Below, one piece after another: positions 16,909-25,616 of a DNA stretch of 64,000 bases. The DNA lies in the NCBI GenBank assembly GCA_039917855.1, contig JBDSIR010000098.1:18492-82491 (forward strand), given 5' to 3'. The first letter of the stretch is position 1. Every line of letters begins with the position of its first letter. The notes under the pieces are model-generated. The model was not told the DNA's origin, did no database searches, and saw only the letters and a list, made by a program, of their open reading frames with translations. A program made the position numbers and the translations under genes. The DNA is from CAMLHU01 sp039917855 (lineage in GTDB: Bacteria; Gemmatimonadota; Gemmatimonadetes; Gemmatimonadales; GWC2-71-9).

Positions 16909-17844
16909 TTACAACCGCTGCCCCCCTGGGTCAATCGGCGGCGGCGGAGCCTCGTCGCCATCTGCGACCACCGTCTCCTCCGGGGGGAGGACCCACCCGG
17001 TATCGAGCGCCGCTCGGCGCGGCCGTTCCCGCCGGCGACGGAGACTCCACGCCAGTACGACGGCCAACGCCATGACCAGCCACCACCCGCCGGCGACGAA
17101 CCAGAGCGCCCCACGGAACCGGCGTTTGGTCTCCTGCTGCCATTCCGATTCGAACCGGGAGAGGTCCCGCCCGGTCACCGTCTGCACGACCGAGCCGAAC
17201 TCCTCACCTGCCGCCAGGCGCTCCAGCAGCGGCGCCAGGTCGCCGCCGGGGATCCGCGCGGCGAGCGCCGTCACCGCCGTGGCGGCCAGTCCGTATGCCC
17301 GGTCGACCACCGGACCCGCGGCGCGGAGCTGGCCGTCGAGATCGCCCAACGATGGGATTCCGGTAAAGACGATGCTCAGATGAAGTTGGAGCGAGGCGAG
17401 GCGGTCCCACTCCCCAGCGGCGAGGGCGGCGTACCCTTCGTCGAACCAGAGCGGCAACCGGCTCCTCACCCCGCCCCGGAGCACGAGATGCGCGAGCTCA
17501 TGCCGGAGGGTACGCGGGAGATCCGGGAGATCGGCGCGGAGGATGATCGTTCGGCTCTGCGGAAAGGCCACGGCGGCCCCCCACCCCGGCGCCCGCCCCT
17601 GTGTAAGGATCGCCATCTCACCCGAGTCGGCAACGACCACGAGCTGGAAGGGACCGGGCCCCCGTCGGCCGAAGCCGGGCCAGTTGGTGGGACGCTCGGC
17701 GAGCTCGGCGAGCGCGATGGCGGCGTCGATCCGGCCGGGCGTGGCGACGGCGCGCACCTCACCTACCTGCACCACCCGAAATGAATCGGCCGGGGCCGCC
17801 TGTTGTGCGGTCCCGGCCCACATCAGCAGCACCCAGCCGATCAC
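16909..17844 (-). CDS. Membrane-anchored HEXXH metallopeptidase-like protein (gluzincin type)
   Basis: A 311-aa protein with a short signal/anchor at the start, a zinc-peptidase core and one membrane helix near residue 250 (WFVAGGWWLVMALAVVLAW). HELAHL gives the HEXXH zinc site, and WFDEGYA about 20 residues later supplies the third ligand Glu, the gluzincin arrangement of the peptidase MA clan. The C-terminal tail is basic, then acidic and proline-rich, probably cytoplasmic. Its stop is 11 bases from the DUF3098-like gene and its start overlaps the TPR gene upstream by four bases. The substrate is unknown. Confidence 0.82.
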   Translation of the reverse strand: MIGWVLLMWAGTAQQAAPADSFRVVQVGEVRAVATPGRIDAAIALAELAERPTNWPGFGRRGPGPFQLVVVADSGEMAILTQGRAPGWGAAVAFPQSRTIILRADLPDLPRTLRHELAHLVLRGGVRSRLPLWFDEGYAALAAGEWDRLASLQLHLSIVFTGIPSLGDLDGQLRAAGPVVDRAYGLAATAVTALAARIPGGDLAPLLERLAAGEEFGSVVQTVTGRDLSRFESEWQQETKRRFRGALWFVAGGWWLVMALAVVLAWSLRRRRERPRRAALDTGWVLPPEETVVADGDEAPPPPIDPGGQRL

Positions 17845-18719
17845 GCCTGGGTGGCGTGCCGCGGGGGCTCCTCGCCCTTCGCCACGAGTTCGAGCATCTC
17901 CTTACAGCGCTTCCCCCAGGGATTGAACTTGTTCGCCTTGTGCCCGTCGCTCCACGCCTGTTTGGCGCCGTCGGGGTCGCCCGAGAACCAGCGCGCGCGG
18001 CCGAGCTCATACCAGGCCTCGATGAGGTTGGGGCCGAACTGGAGGGTCTTTTCGAAGAACACCTGGGCGTCCTCGAACATCTCGCGCTCGAGATAGACCA
18101 GGCCGAGGTAATAGTGTGCGTACAGGGTGGCCTTGCGGTCGTTGTCGAGCCGGATGGCCTTGGAGAGGTGCTCGATCGCCTCGCCGAATATCCGCTTCTT
18201 GAGGCAGATGTAGCCCACGTTGATGCGGGCCAGCGAGTTGGCCGGCTCCTTCATCAGCACCTTGGAGAAGGTCGCGAGCGCGTCGTCGTAATCCTCGTGG
18301 AGCATCTGGGCCCAGCCGAGGAGCGACTGCGCCTGGATCTCGTTGGGCGAGAGAGTGAGCGCCTTTTCGAGCGCCTGGATCGCGCCGGAGTAATCACCGA
18401 GCGAGATGAGGCTCCACCCCTTCTCGATGAAAGTGCTGGCGCCGATGTGGTCGGTCTGGACAACCGGGCGCTGGCCGGTGAACATCGGCGCCGGGGCGGT
18501 GGCGGTGTCAGGCGCCTGCTGCTTGTACTTGTCCACCAGCTGGCGGATGTCCTCCTTCAGCTGGCCCAGTTCGGTGAGGGTCCCGTCCACCTGCTTGAAC
18601 AGGGCGATGATCTCGCGCTTCACGATCTCGCGCTCGGCGAACGCCTGCGCGGCGTCCAGCTTGGCGCTGATCTCCTTGTACTGCTGGCGCAGCGAGGTGA
18701 CGAGTGATTCAGCGCTCAT
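17841..18719 (-). CDS. Coiled-coil plus TPR protein at the downstream end of the chemosensory cluster
   Basis: A 292-aa cytoplasmic protein. ATG at 18719 (MSAESLVTSLRQQ) gives an N-terminal coiled coil (about 1-70), then four to five TPR units (about 90-275), for example IEKGWSLISLGDYSGAIQALEKAL and YLGLVYLEREMFEDAQVFFEKTL, each written in part from longer units. No enzyme motif is seen. It starts 7 bases after cheW and overlaps the metallopeptidase gene start. Its likely role is as an adaptor for the CheW/CheA array or the GTPase module; that is inference from neighbours and fold. Confidence 0.8.
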   Translation of the reverse strand: MSAESLVTSLRQQYKEISAKLDAAQAFAEREIVKREIIALFKQVDGTLTELGQLKEDIRQLVDKYKQQAPDTATAPAPMFTGQRPVVQTDHIGASTFIEKGWSLISLGDYSGAIQALEKALTLSPNEIQAQSLLGWAQMLHEDYDDALATFSKVLMKEPANSLARINVGYICLKKRIFGEAIEHLSKAIRLDNDRKATLYAHYYLGLVYLEREMFEDAQVFFEKTLQFGPNLIEAWYELGRARWFSGDPDGAKQAWSDGHKANKFNPWGKRCKEMLELVAKGEEPPRHATQA

Positions 18720-18726
18720 AAATGGA

Positions 18727-19197
18727 TCAGGCCGCACCCACGGACTTGAGGGCCAGCCGCTCCTTGGACGACAGCAGCCGCCCGGCATTGAGGATCACGA
18801 CGGTGCGACTGCCCTCGCGCACGAGAAGGCCGCTGATGTATTCGGCCGCGAGGCCGCGCACCAGCGGCGGCGGGGCGGTGATGGCGCCGCCGTCGATCCG
18901 GGCCACGTCCAGCACCTGGTCGACCACGATGCCGATGCGCTGACCATCGACGTCGATGACCATCATCCGGGTCTCTTCCCCGAGCTCGGCGCCCAGCGAC
19001 AAGCGCTTGCGCAGGTCGATCACCGGGACCGCCACCCCCTCGAAGGTCACGACGCCTTCGAGGTAGTCCGGAGACTTGGGAAGGGCGGCGGGCCGCTCGT
19101 AACGGAGGATGCGCTCGACCTGGAAGACGTTCAGGCCGAACTCCTGGCTCCCCACCCGGAAGCACACGATCTGGATCTCGTCGCCGGTGGTCGTCAC
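18727..19197 (-). CDS. cheW: CheW coupling protein
   Basis: A 156-aa single CheW domain that links receptors to CheA in signalling arrays. Visible signatures are FRVGSQEFGLNVFQVERI (strand 1 to the receptor-binding face), LEGVVTFEGVAVPVIDLRKRL and the IGIVVDQVLDVARI segment. It is one of three CheW-type proteins in the cluster, next to a second divergent CheW domain whose stop it overlaps by four bases. It is the most canonical of the three by eye. Confidence 0.94.
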   Translation of the reverse strand: MTTTGDEIQIVCFRVGSQEFGLNVFQVERILRYERPAALPKSPDYLEGVVTFEGVAVPVIDLRKRLSLGAELGEETRMMVIDVDGQRIGIVVDQVLDVARIDGGAITAPPPLVRGLAAEYISGLLVREGSRTVVILNAGRLLSSKERLALKSVGAA

Positions 19198-19619
19198 GTG
19201 GAGGCTCCCGCGCCGGCGAGTCGCTCGCCGAGGGCCTTGAGGTCGAGGATAGGGATGGTCCGGTCCTGCTGCCGCGCGAGTGCCGCGGCATAGGGGAGGC
19301 CCGGCAGACCCGCCGCCGGAAAGACCTCCCCGCGCTGTACCACGAACGCATCGTCCACTTCGAGACAGATGGGGCGTCCGCCGGCCCGCACCAGGACGGT
19401 CGCGGTGCCGCGTTCGGCCGGAGCGGCGTGCCCGGCGAGGAAGGCGCCCAGGTGGAGAAGCGGCACCAAGCGACCCCGGGATTCGGTCACGCCTCGCATC
19501 GCGACGAGGAGGCTCGGGGCCGGGAGCACCGGACCGGGTTCGCCCACTTCCAGGACGTCGGCCGCGGGCAGTCCGAACCGGCGACCGTCGGCCTCGACCT
19601 CGAGCCAGGTGGCATTCAT
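19194..19619 (-). CDS. Divergent CheW-domain protein
   Basis: A 141-aa CheW-like domain: WLEVEADGRRFGLPAADVLEV, then VTESRGRLVPLLHLGAFL and ICLEVDDAFVV follow the CheW strand pattern, with lower conservation than its neighbour. It lies between cheB and the canonical cheW, with four-base overlaps on both sides, and probably acts as an alternative coupling or brake protein in the same array. The receptor-contact residues look altered, but this cannot be judged without an alignment. Confidence 0.85.
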   Translation of the reverse strand: MNATWLEVEADGRRFGLPAADVLEVGEPGPVLPAPSLLVAMRGVTESRGRLVPLLHLGAFLAGHAAPAERGTATVLVRAGGRPICLEVDDAFVVQRGEVFPAAGLPGLPYAAALARQQDRTIPILDLKALGERLAGAGAST

Positions 19620-20704
19620 GCGCGTCGCATCCGATCCAGTTCCTGGCGCACCCGGGCCGGGATGGCGGCCAACGCCATCACGTGATCCGCGCCCCCCGCC
19701 TCGAGCGCGGCCTTCGGCATGCCGTAGATCGTGGCGCTCTCCTTGTCCTGCGCGATGCCGATCCCGCCGGCGTCGTGGAGCGCGCGAAGCCCGACCGCGC
19801 CATCGCGCCCCAGTCCGGTCAGCACTACTCCCACCGCGCGCCTCCCGAACACTTCGGCGACCGACTTGAAGAGCGGATCGGCCGCCGGGCGGACGCCGTG
19901 CTCGGTGGGTCCCTGGTCGAGCACGAGGTAGAGCCCATCGTCGGCGGCGGTGACCCGCATATGATAATCGCCCGGCGCGATGTACGCGGTATCCTGCAGC
20001 ACCGGCGTGTGGTCCTCGGCCTCGACGACCCGGTAATGGCTCTGTCCCGCGAGCCGCTCGGCGAGGGAGCGGGTGAACTTGGGCGGCATGTGCTGGACGA
20101 TCAGGGCGGCCGCTCCCTGCCCTCGCTCGAGTTGGGGGACCAGATCGGCAAGGGCGCGGGGACCACCGGTCGACGCGGCGATCGCCACGCAGCGCTGGGC
20201 CCGGCCCGGCAGGGCAAAGACATCGTCGGAACTGGGACGCACCACCCGCCGCGGGCGGGCCAGCGGGCTCACGCGGAAGATATCGGCCGCGCGCGCGGCC
20301 CGGAGCGCATTGAGGAGCCTGGGCTTGAGCACTTCGGCGATCTGCCCGGGGTCGCTGGTGGAGTCGAGCTCCTTGGGCACCAGTTCGACGGCGCCGAGTT
20401 CGAGGGCGCGAATGGCGGCGGCCGTGCCGGCGCCGGCATACGCGCTCACCACGACCACCGGACGCGGCATCTCGGACATGATGTATCCGATGGCGCCGAG
20501 CCCGTCGAGCTCCGGCATCTCGAGGTCCATCGTGACGAGGTCGGGGACCAGCTTGTGGATCTTGCGGAGCGCGTCCTGACCATCGCGTGCCACGCCGACG
20601 ACCTGGAACTCGCCGGACGCATCGATGATCTCACTCAGCACCCGGCGGAACAGGGCGCTGTCGTCGACCACGAGGACGGTGGGGCGTTCAGAGGGGTTGT
20701 TCAC
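19616..20704 (-). CDS. cheB: Chemotaxis methylesterase/deamidase CheB
   Basis: A two-domain protein. The receiver domain has VLVVDDSALFRR, phospho-acceptor D60 in LVTMDLEMPELDG and a later conserved lysine. The C-terminal methylesterase has the Ser/His/Asp triad in AIAASTGGPRAL, QHMPPKFTRSLAERL and GLGRDGAVG. The frame is open upstream; GTG at 20704 (MNNPSERPTVLVVDD) gives 362 aa and overlaps the cheD end by 17 bases. Its partners are CheR and CheD just upstream. It presumably resets receptors when phosphorylated by CheA. Confidence 0.94.
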   Translation of the reverse strand: MNNPSERPTVLVVDDSALFRRVLSEIIDASGEFQVVGVARDGQDALRKIHKLVPDLVTMDLEMPELDGLGAIGYIMSEMPRPVVVVSAYAGAGTAAAIRALELGAVELVPKELDSTSDPGQIAEVLKPRLLNALRAARAADIFRVSPLARPRRVVRPSSDDVFALPGRAQRCVAIAASTGGPRALADLVPQLERGQGAAALIVQHMPPKFTRSLAERLAGQSHYRVVEAEDHTPVLQDTAYIAPGDYHMRVTAADDGLYLVLDQGPTEHGVRPAADPLFKSVAEVFGRRAVGVVLTGLGRDGAVGLRALHDAGGIGIAQDKESATIYGMPKAALEAGGADHVMALAAIPARVRQELDRMRRA

Positions 20705-21176
20705 CGGTCGCCAGGGTGCGGATCCAGAGCGCGCCATCGGTCGCCTGCAGGCGGATGGAGCGCCCCACCGTGCCCCCCGTGGCCTCCGCGGTGATCGCCA
20801 CGCCATGCTCGTGCAGCACCTGGCGCGAGGCCACCACATTCCGTTCCCCCATCTGGACCGCCCCCGACGGGGTCAGATTGCCGAACATCGAGGCCCCCCC
20901 GACCAATCGCGCGGTGACCCGCGTCCGTTCGGCGCCGAGGGCCTGCATCCGCTCGAGCAGGAGCGGGACGGCCGACTGGGGGAACTTCGCGGGGTTCTCG
21001 GCCGAACGGCTGAGGCTCCGGTTGGGGAGCAGAACATGCGCCATGCCGGCCACTTTGGCCACGGGATCGTGCAGGCAGATGGCCACGCAGCTCCCGAGAC
21101 CGAGGGTGACCATCTCACCATCGCCGGCGGCGGTGTTGAGGTCGGCGACCTTCACCACGATGGTGCCGGGCTTCAC
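20688..21176 (-). CDS. cheD: Receptor glutamine deamidase CheD
   Basis: A 162-aa deamidase of methyl-accepting proteins and a partner of CheC. The catalytic set is complete: Thr24 and Cys30 in VTLGLGSCVAICL and His47 in KVAGMAHVLLPN, with the same spacing as characterised CheD. Presence of CheC at 31782-32402 fits the CheC-CheD feedback system of Bacillus and Thermotoga. The gene starts by overlapping cheR. Confidence 0.95.
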   Translation of the reverse strand: MKPGTIVVKVADLNTAAGDGEMVTLGLGSCVAICLHDPVAKVAGMAHVLLPNRSLSRSAENPAKFPQSAVPLLLERMQALGAERTRVTARLVGGASMFGNLTPSGAVQMGERNVVASRQVLHEHGVAITAEATGGTVGRSIRLQATDGALWIRTLATGEQPL

Positions 21177-22000
21177 GAAGCCCTCCGGAAGATCCGTTCG
21201 CGCACGTCGACCAGCTCCAGCCGCTCGCGGGCGGCGCCGAACAGGGTCTCGACCTTGCCGAGCAGGAGGTACCCCCCGGGAGCGAGCGCCTTGGCGAAGG
21301 CATCAAAGATCCGGTCCTGACCATCGCGGTCGAAATAGATCACCACGTTGCGGCACACGACCAGGTCGAAGGGAGGGTTCGGCGCCGGCTCGCGCAGGAG
21401 ATCCTGGCGCCGCACATCGATCATCCGCTGGAGGGTGGGCACCACCTGTCGGTCATCGATGCCGAGGGGGCGGAAGTACTTCGCGGTGAGCTCCGGCGGC
21501 ATCTCGATGAAGGCGGACGAGGGGTACCGGCCGGCGCGGGCGCGGGCCATCACGACCTCGTCGATGTCGGTGGCCACGATCCGCGACCGGGTGGCCCAGA
21601 GGTGCTTCCCCATCCGCTCCGACTCCTCCGCCAGGCACATCGCGAGGGTGTAGGGCTCCTCACCCGAGGAACAGCCGGCGCTCCAGACCCGGACCGCGCC
21701 CTCCCGCTGGGCGAGGAGGCCCGGGAGCACCAGCGTCCGGAGGCGTTCCCAGGTCTCCGGATTGCGATAGAGGCGGGTGACATTGATCGTCAGCGCATCC
21801 TTGAGCTTTTCGAGTTCGCCGGGATCGGAGCGGAGGAGCTCGCTGTAGGCCCCATAGCTCTCGGTGCCTCGGGCCCGCATACGCACCGCGATGCGGCGGC
21901 GCAGGACCTTCTCCTTGTAGTCGGCCAGGGCGAGCCCCGCCGCGCGGGTGATCTCACCCGTGAGCCGGGCGAAGCCCTCGGGATCGCCGGTGAGCATCAC
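21173..22000 (-). CDS. cheR: Chemotaxis protein methyltransferase CheR
   Basis: SAM-dependent methylation of receptor glutamates. It has the N-terminal helical domain (DYKEKVLRRRIAVRMRARG), the linker motif TINVTRLYRNPETW, the SAM loop VWSAGCSSGEEPYTLAM and the late VVCRNVVIYFDRDGQ. At 275 aa it is normal. Either of two adjacent ATG codons at 22000 or 21997 could start it; both overlap the PATAN-TPR gene stop. No C-terminal receptor-tethering TPR is fused, but TPR proteins are encoded nearby. Confidence 0.95.
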   Translation of the reverse strand: MMLTGDPEGFARLTGEITRAAGLALADYKEKVLRRRIAVRMRARGTESYGAYSELLRSDPGELEKLKDALTINVTRLYRNPETWERLRTLVLPGLLAQREGAVRVWSAGCSSGEEPYTLAMCLAEESERMGKHLWATRSRIVATDIDEVVMARARAGRYPSSAFIEMPPELTAKYFRPLGIDDRQVVPTLQRMIDVRRQDLLREPAPNPPFDLVVCRNVVIYFDRDGQDRIFDAFAKALAPGGYLLLGKVETLFGAARERLELVDVRERIFRRAS

Positions 22001-23619
22001 GCCGACGCCGTCTCCAGCGCCTCGAGATTGGTCCGGGCGAGCTGATGGCCAGGATTGAGCTGCAGCACGCGCTTCCAGTGCTCCCGCGCCGTGGCGGTGT
22101 CGCGTTGGCGGAAGGCGATGTTGCCGAGCTTGAAGAACAGGTCGTCGCCCAGGTCGGGGGCGAGCTTGGCCGCGCGCTGGTAGGCCCCCGCGGCCTCCTC
22201 GTACTTGCCGCCGCGATAGAGGAGATCGCCCAGGTTCTTCGAGAGTTGCGGGAGCGTGGGGTCGTCGCGCAACGCCTCGCGGACCACCGACTCGCTCCGT
22301 TCGAGGTCACCCATCAACTCGAGGAGGACGCCGAAGTTGTTGCGGAGCGCGGGGTGGTGCTGATAGCGCTGCACCCCTTCCTCCGCGGTGCGGAGGGCGT
22401 TCTCGAGGTCGCTGTCGAGCGCCTGCGCCAGCCCCATCGCCCAGAACCAGACGGCGGGGGGCTGCTTCTCCCCGTGCAGTTCGCGAGCACGCTGGAGCCG
22501 GCCGACGGCGACGTGGGGATCACCCTTCTTGAGGGCGGTGATGGCCCAACCGGTCATAAGCCGCGGGTCCTCCCGCGAACGGCTGACGGCCTCGCCGTAG
22601 CACGCCTCCGCGTCGGCGATGCGCCCCAACTGCTCCATCCCGAACGCCAGGTTGGCGAGCACCGCGGGCCGCGGTCCACCCCGTTCGCCGGCGACCTTGA
22701 GCGATTCCACCGCATCGGCCCACTTGGCCTGCTTGAGCGAGATCAGCCCGATGAAGAACGGCGCGCTCGCCTCCGACGGTCGCAGGTCGGCCACGCGGCG
22801 GAACTCACGCTGGGCCTCATCGAGCATCCCGGTCTTGAAGAAGGCGATGCCGAGATTGCGGTGTTCCTCGATGCGGGCGGCGTTGACCTTGGGCTCGGCG
22901 GAGACGGCGGAGCTCCCGGCGCGGTGCGCGAACCCGGCGGTGATGAGCCCGTAGAGCGACTTGCCGACCTCGAACTCGACGAGCCCCGAATCCTCGACCA
23001 GCTGATGGATGTCGCGCTTGCCGTCGAGCAGCGGGACGATGCGCTCCTGCTCGGCCGAGAGCTGCACCTCCGACTCGGAAAGGTGCTTCTGGTCGACGGT
23101 GAAGATCAGGTCGAAGCTGGGGATCTTCTTTTCGATGAGGCTCCACTCATCGACCCGGCGGGCGCCCTCGAGAAGGAGCGACTCGGGATTGATCCTGACG
23201 AGGAAGTCCTGGCGCTCGGGCTTGACCCCGGCCTCGAAGTTGAACGTCCCGCTGGTCCAGGTGAAGAGGAAATAGACCGCTTCCTCGATCTGGACCCGCA
23301 TGTATTCCTCGAGCTCGGGCCGCTTGATCGCAGCGATGTTCACCAGGATCTCGCCCAGCTTCTGTTCGCGGAACTCCTCCTGCATCGCGATGGCCTGCCC
23401 GAGCTGTTCCTCGGTGATCTTGCCGTTCTTGACCAGGATGTCGCCAAGGCGGTCGCGACGGTTGACGATGGACGCGTAGCAGATGCGTCCCTCGTCGAAG
23501 TAGATGTAGCCGAAGTTCTGCTTGTCTGCGACGGCGAGACAGCCGGTCTTCCGCCCCAGCGACAGCAGCTGGAGGACGTCCGGGAGGGACGCTTCCTTGA
23601 GACTCCCCTTGATGGCCAC
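21997..23619 (-). CDS. PATAN (DUF4388) plus TPR protein
   Basis: A 540-aa cytoplasmic scaffold. Residues 1-~110 match the PATAN/DUF4388 pattern (MAIKGSLKEASLPDVLQLLS, then GYIYFDEGRICYAS), found fused to receiver, TPR or GTPase-associated proteins. Residues ~110-250 hold a second helical module (RVQIEEAVYFLFTWTSGTFNF), and 255-535 carry about seven TPR units. It abuts the tandem DnaA-type gene and is paralogous to the 378-aa protein at 27882-29018. The function is inferred as assembly of GTPase/Roadblock or array complexes. Confidence 0.88.
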   Translation of the reverse strand: MAIKGSLKEASLPDVLQLLSLGRKTGCLAVADKQNFGYIYFDEGRICYASIVNRRDRLGDILVKNGKITEEQLGQAIAMQEEFREQKLGEILVNIAAIKRPELEEYMRVQIEEAVYFLFTWTSGTFNFEAGVKPERQDFLVRINPESLLLEGARRVDEWSLIEKKIPSFDLIFTVDQKHLSESEVQLSAEQERIVPLLDGKRDIHQLVEDSGLVEFEVGKSLYGLITAGFAHRAGSSAVSAEPKVNAARIEEHRNLGIAFFKTGMLDEAQREFRRVADLRPSEASAPFFIGLISLKQAKWADAVESLKVAGERGGPRPAVLANLAFGMEQLGRIADAEACYGEAVSRSREDPRLMTGWAITALKKGDPHVAVGRLQRARELHGEKQPPAVWFWAMGLAQALDSDLENALRTAEEGVQRYQHHPALRNNFGVLLELMGDLERSESVVREALRDDPTLPQLSKNLGDLLYRGGKYEEAAGAYQRAAKLAPDLGDDLFFKLGNIAFRQRDTATAREHWKRVLQLNPGHQLARTNLEALETASA

Positions 23620-25616
23620 TAGCGGAGCTCCTCCATAAGGCGGTCCGCGAGGTCGGGCCAGTCCCAGACCATCTTCTCGGCGCTCTTCACGCCGCCCGAG
23701 GTCGTGACGACGATGCCGCTGGAGCGTCGGGTGGCGCCGCTCTTCCGCTCGGCTCCCGAGAGCGGCCCCTCGAGCACCTCGCGCGCCAAGCCGGCGCTCG
23801 GGCTCACGTTCTGGGCCTCGGCGGCCCCCAGCAGGCGCTGCACCAGACCCAGCACGGCGCGGAGCGATTCGGCCGGACGCCCGGCCAGATACGCCGCCAG
23901 CTCCGTGTCGCTCGACCCGAGCCGCTCGTGGAGGGCACGTTCGACCACGCCAAGGCGCAGTTCGCGTTCGGGCGCGCCGAGGGAGACGACGAGCCCGCCT
24001 TCGAGCCGGCTCCGGAGCCGCTCCTCGAGGCCGGTCAGGTCGCGCACGGGGACCGCGCTGGTGAAGAGGAGCTGGCGTCCCTGCCCCAGCAGCTGGTCGA
24101 AGAGCCAGAAGAGCTCTTCCTGAGTGCGATCCTTCCCCTGCAGGAGGTGGATGTCGTCGATGCAGAGCGCGGCGACACGCCGGTAGCGCGCCCGCCAGAC
24201 GGCGACGCGATCGCGCTCGATGGCCTCGATCAGTTCCTGGGTGAAGTCCTGCGCACCGAGGCAGGCGACCACGGCGCCTTCGCGTGCGGCGAGGGCATTG
24301 GCCACCGCCTGCAACAGGTGGGTCTTGCCGAGCCCGCTCCCCGCGACGATGACGTAGGGATTGTACTTGGTGGCCGGTTCCTCGACGACGCTGTGCGCGG
24401 CCCGCACCGCGATCCGGTTGGAGGGCCCTTCGACGAACTCCTCGAGCCGGTAGAGCGGCGAGGGTCCTGGTGGCGGGTTGGACCCGGCGCGCGCACGATC
24501 GGTGAGGGTGGTGGCTCCCGCGAGATCGTCGGGATCACGGAAAGCGGCGCTCCCCGCGAGCTGCGGCTCGAGCTCGACCGCCTCGGCCTCGAGTGCGCGA
24601 AGCCGGGCGACGTCCGCTTCGTATTGCAGGATCGCGGAGAGCGGATCGCCCGGGGACTCCTGCGCGAGGAGGGCGGAGAGACGCACGGTGCGGAACCCCT
24701 CGCCTTCCCAGCGCATGATGGCCTCGCCCACCCGAGTGCGCCACGCTTCGACCTGGGCGTTGACCGTGGTGGTGATGTCGCTGAGGAAGGAGTCGAACTC
24801 GCCGGGGGCGGTCGCCGACTCCTTGTCGGGCCCAGGTGAAGCGTTGGCGGGCGAGACGTTCGCGGGCGAGACGCCCACGCGACTCGCGCTCGGGGCGGGA
24901 CCTCCCACGAGCACTTCGCGGGCGGTGTCGGCATCGAGCGGGGTATCGCTGACCGACTGCCAGGCGATGAGGCGGTTGAGCCCGCCGATGAGCTCGCGGA
25001 CGTTCCCGTCGATCAGTGTCGCCACGACCTCGAGCACGCCGGGGGGGAGGGTCTGGTTGCGCTCCTCGGCCTGGCGCCGGAGGATCGCGATGCGGGTCTC
25101 GAGATCGGGAGCGAAGACGTCGATGACGAGCCCGCCGGCGAAGCGCTGGATGAGCCGCTCATCGAGCGCCTCGATCTCGCTGGGCGGCCGGTCGCTGGAC
25201 ATCACGATCTGGCGGCCGGCGGTGGTCATCTGGTCGACGAGCCGCAGGAGCTCGGACTGCACCTCGCGCCGGTGGGTGAGGAACTGCACGTCGTCGAGGA
25301 GGAGGAGGCCGGTCTCGGCGTATCGGCGCCGGTAGGCGTCGCCCTGGCCCGCGCCGATGGCGGCGTGGAAGGCTTCGACGAAATCGTCGCAGGTGATGTA
25401 GTCGACCGTGAGCGAGGGCGAGATGCTCCGGGCCAGATGCCCGACCGCCATCAGCAGGTGGGTCTTGCCCAGCCCCGGTCCGCCGTAGACGAAGAGCGGG
25501 TTATACGCCGATCCCGGTGACTCCGCCACCGCCCGCGCCGCGGTGACGGCGAGGCGGTTCGCGGCGCCGACGATGTAGACGTCGAACCGGAATCGGGGGT
25601 TGAGCTGGTCGGTCAT
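23619..25616 (-). CDS. Tandem DnaA-type AAA+ protein without DNA-binding domain
   Basis: A 665-aa protein with two DnaA-family AAA+ modules. Module 1 (about 5-245) has a DnaA-like lead-in, Walker A GGPGLGKTHLL (45-55), Walker B LLLLDDVQFL (104-113), SDRPPSEI and the arginine-finger segment LDERLIQRFAGG (131-142). Module 2 (about 388-600) has Walker A GSGLGKTHLL (426-435), Walker B ALCIDDIHLL (483-492) and a weaker sensor/finger region. A linker of ~140 residues includes tandem VSPAN repeats (about 249-258). The helix-turn-helix domain IV of DnaA is absent; the tail is WDWPDLADRLMEELR. It is not the replication initiator. Its place between mglA-like and PATAN genes suggests an ATP-driven assembly factor for signalling or polarity; this is inference. 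Confidence 0.88.
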   Translation of the reverse strand: MTDQLNPRFRFDVYIVGAANRLAVTAARAVAESPGSAYNPLFVYGGPGLGKTHLLMAVGHLARSISPSLTVDYITCDDFVEAFHAAIGAGQGDAYRRRYAETGLLLLDDVQFLTHRREVQSELLRLVDQMTTAGRQIVMSSDRPPSEIEALDERLIQRFAGGLVIDVFAPDLETRIAILRRQAEERNQTLPPGVLEVVATLIDGNVRELIGGLNRLIAWQSVSDTPLDADTAREVLVGGPAPSASRVGVSPANVSPANASPGPDKESATAPGEFDSFLSDITTTVNAQVEAWRTRVGEAIMRWEGEGFRTVRLSALLAQESPGDPLSAILQYEADVARLRALEAEAVELEPQLAGSAAFRDPDDLAGATTLTDRARAGSNPPPGPSPLYRLEEFVEGPSNRIAVRAAHSVVEEPATKYNPYVIVAGSGLGKTHLLQAVANALAAREGAVVACLGAQDFTQELIEAIERDRVAVWRARYRRVAALCIDDIHLLQGKDRTQEELFWLFDQLLGQGRQLLFTSAVPVRDLTGLEERLRSRLEGGLVVSLGAPERELRLGVVERALHERLGSSDTELAAYLAGRPAESLRAVLGLVQRLLGAAEAQNVSPSAGLAREVLEGPLSGAERKSGATRRSSGIVVTTSGGVKSAEKMVWDWPDLADRLMEELR

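Noticed and set aside
23619..25616. This gene as the replication initiator dnaA, with an origin nearby
   Set aside because: There are two AAA+ modules and no DNA-binding domain IV, and no run of DnaA boxes or dnaN/recF neighbours was seen.
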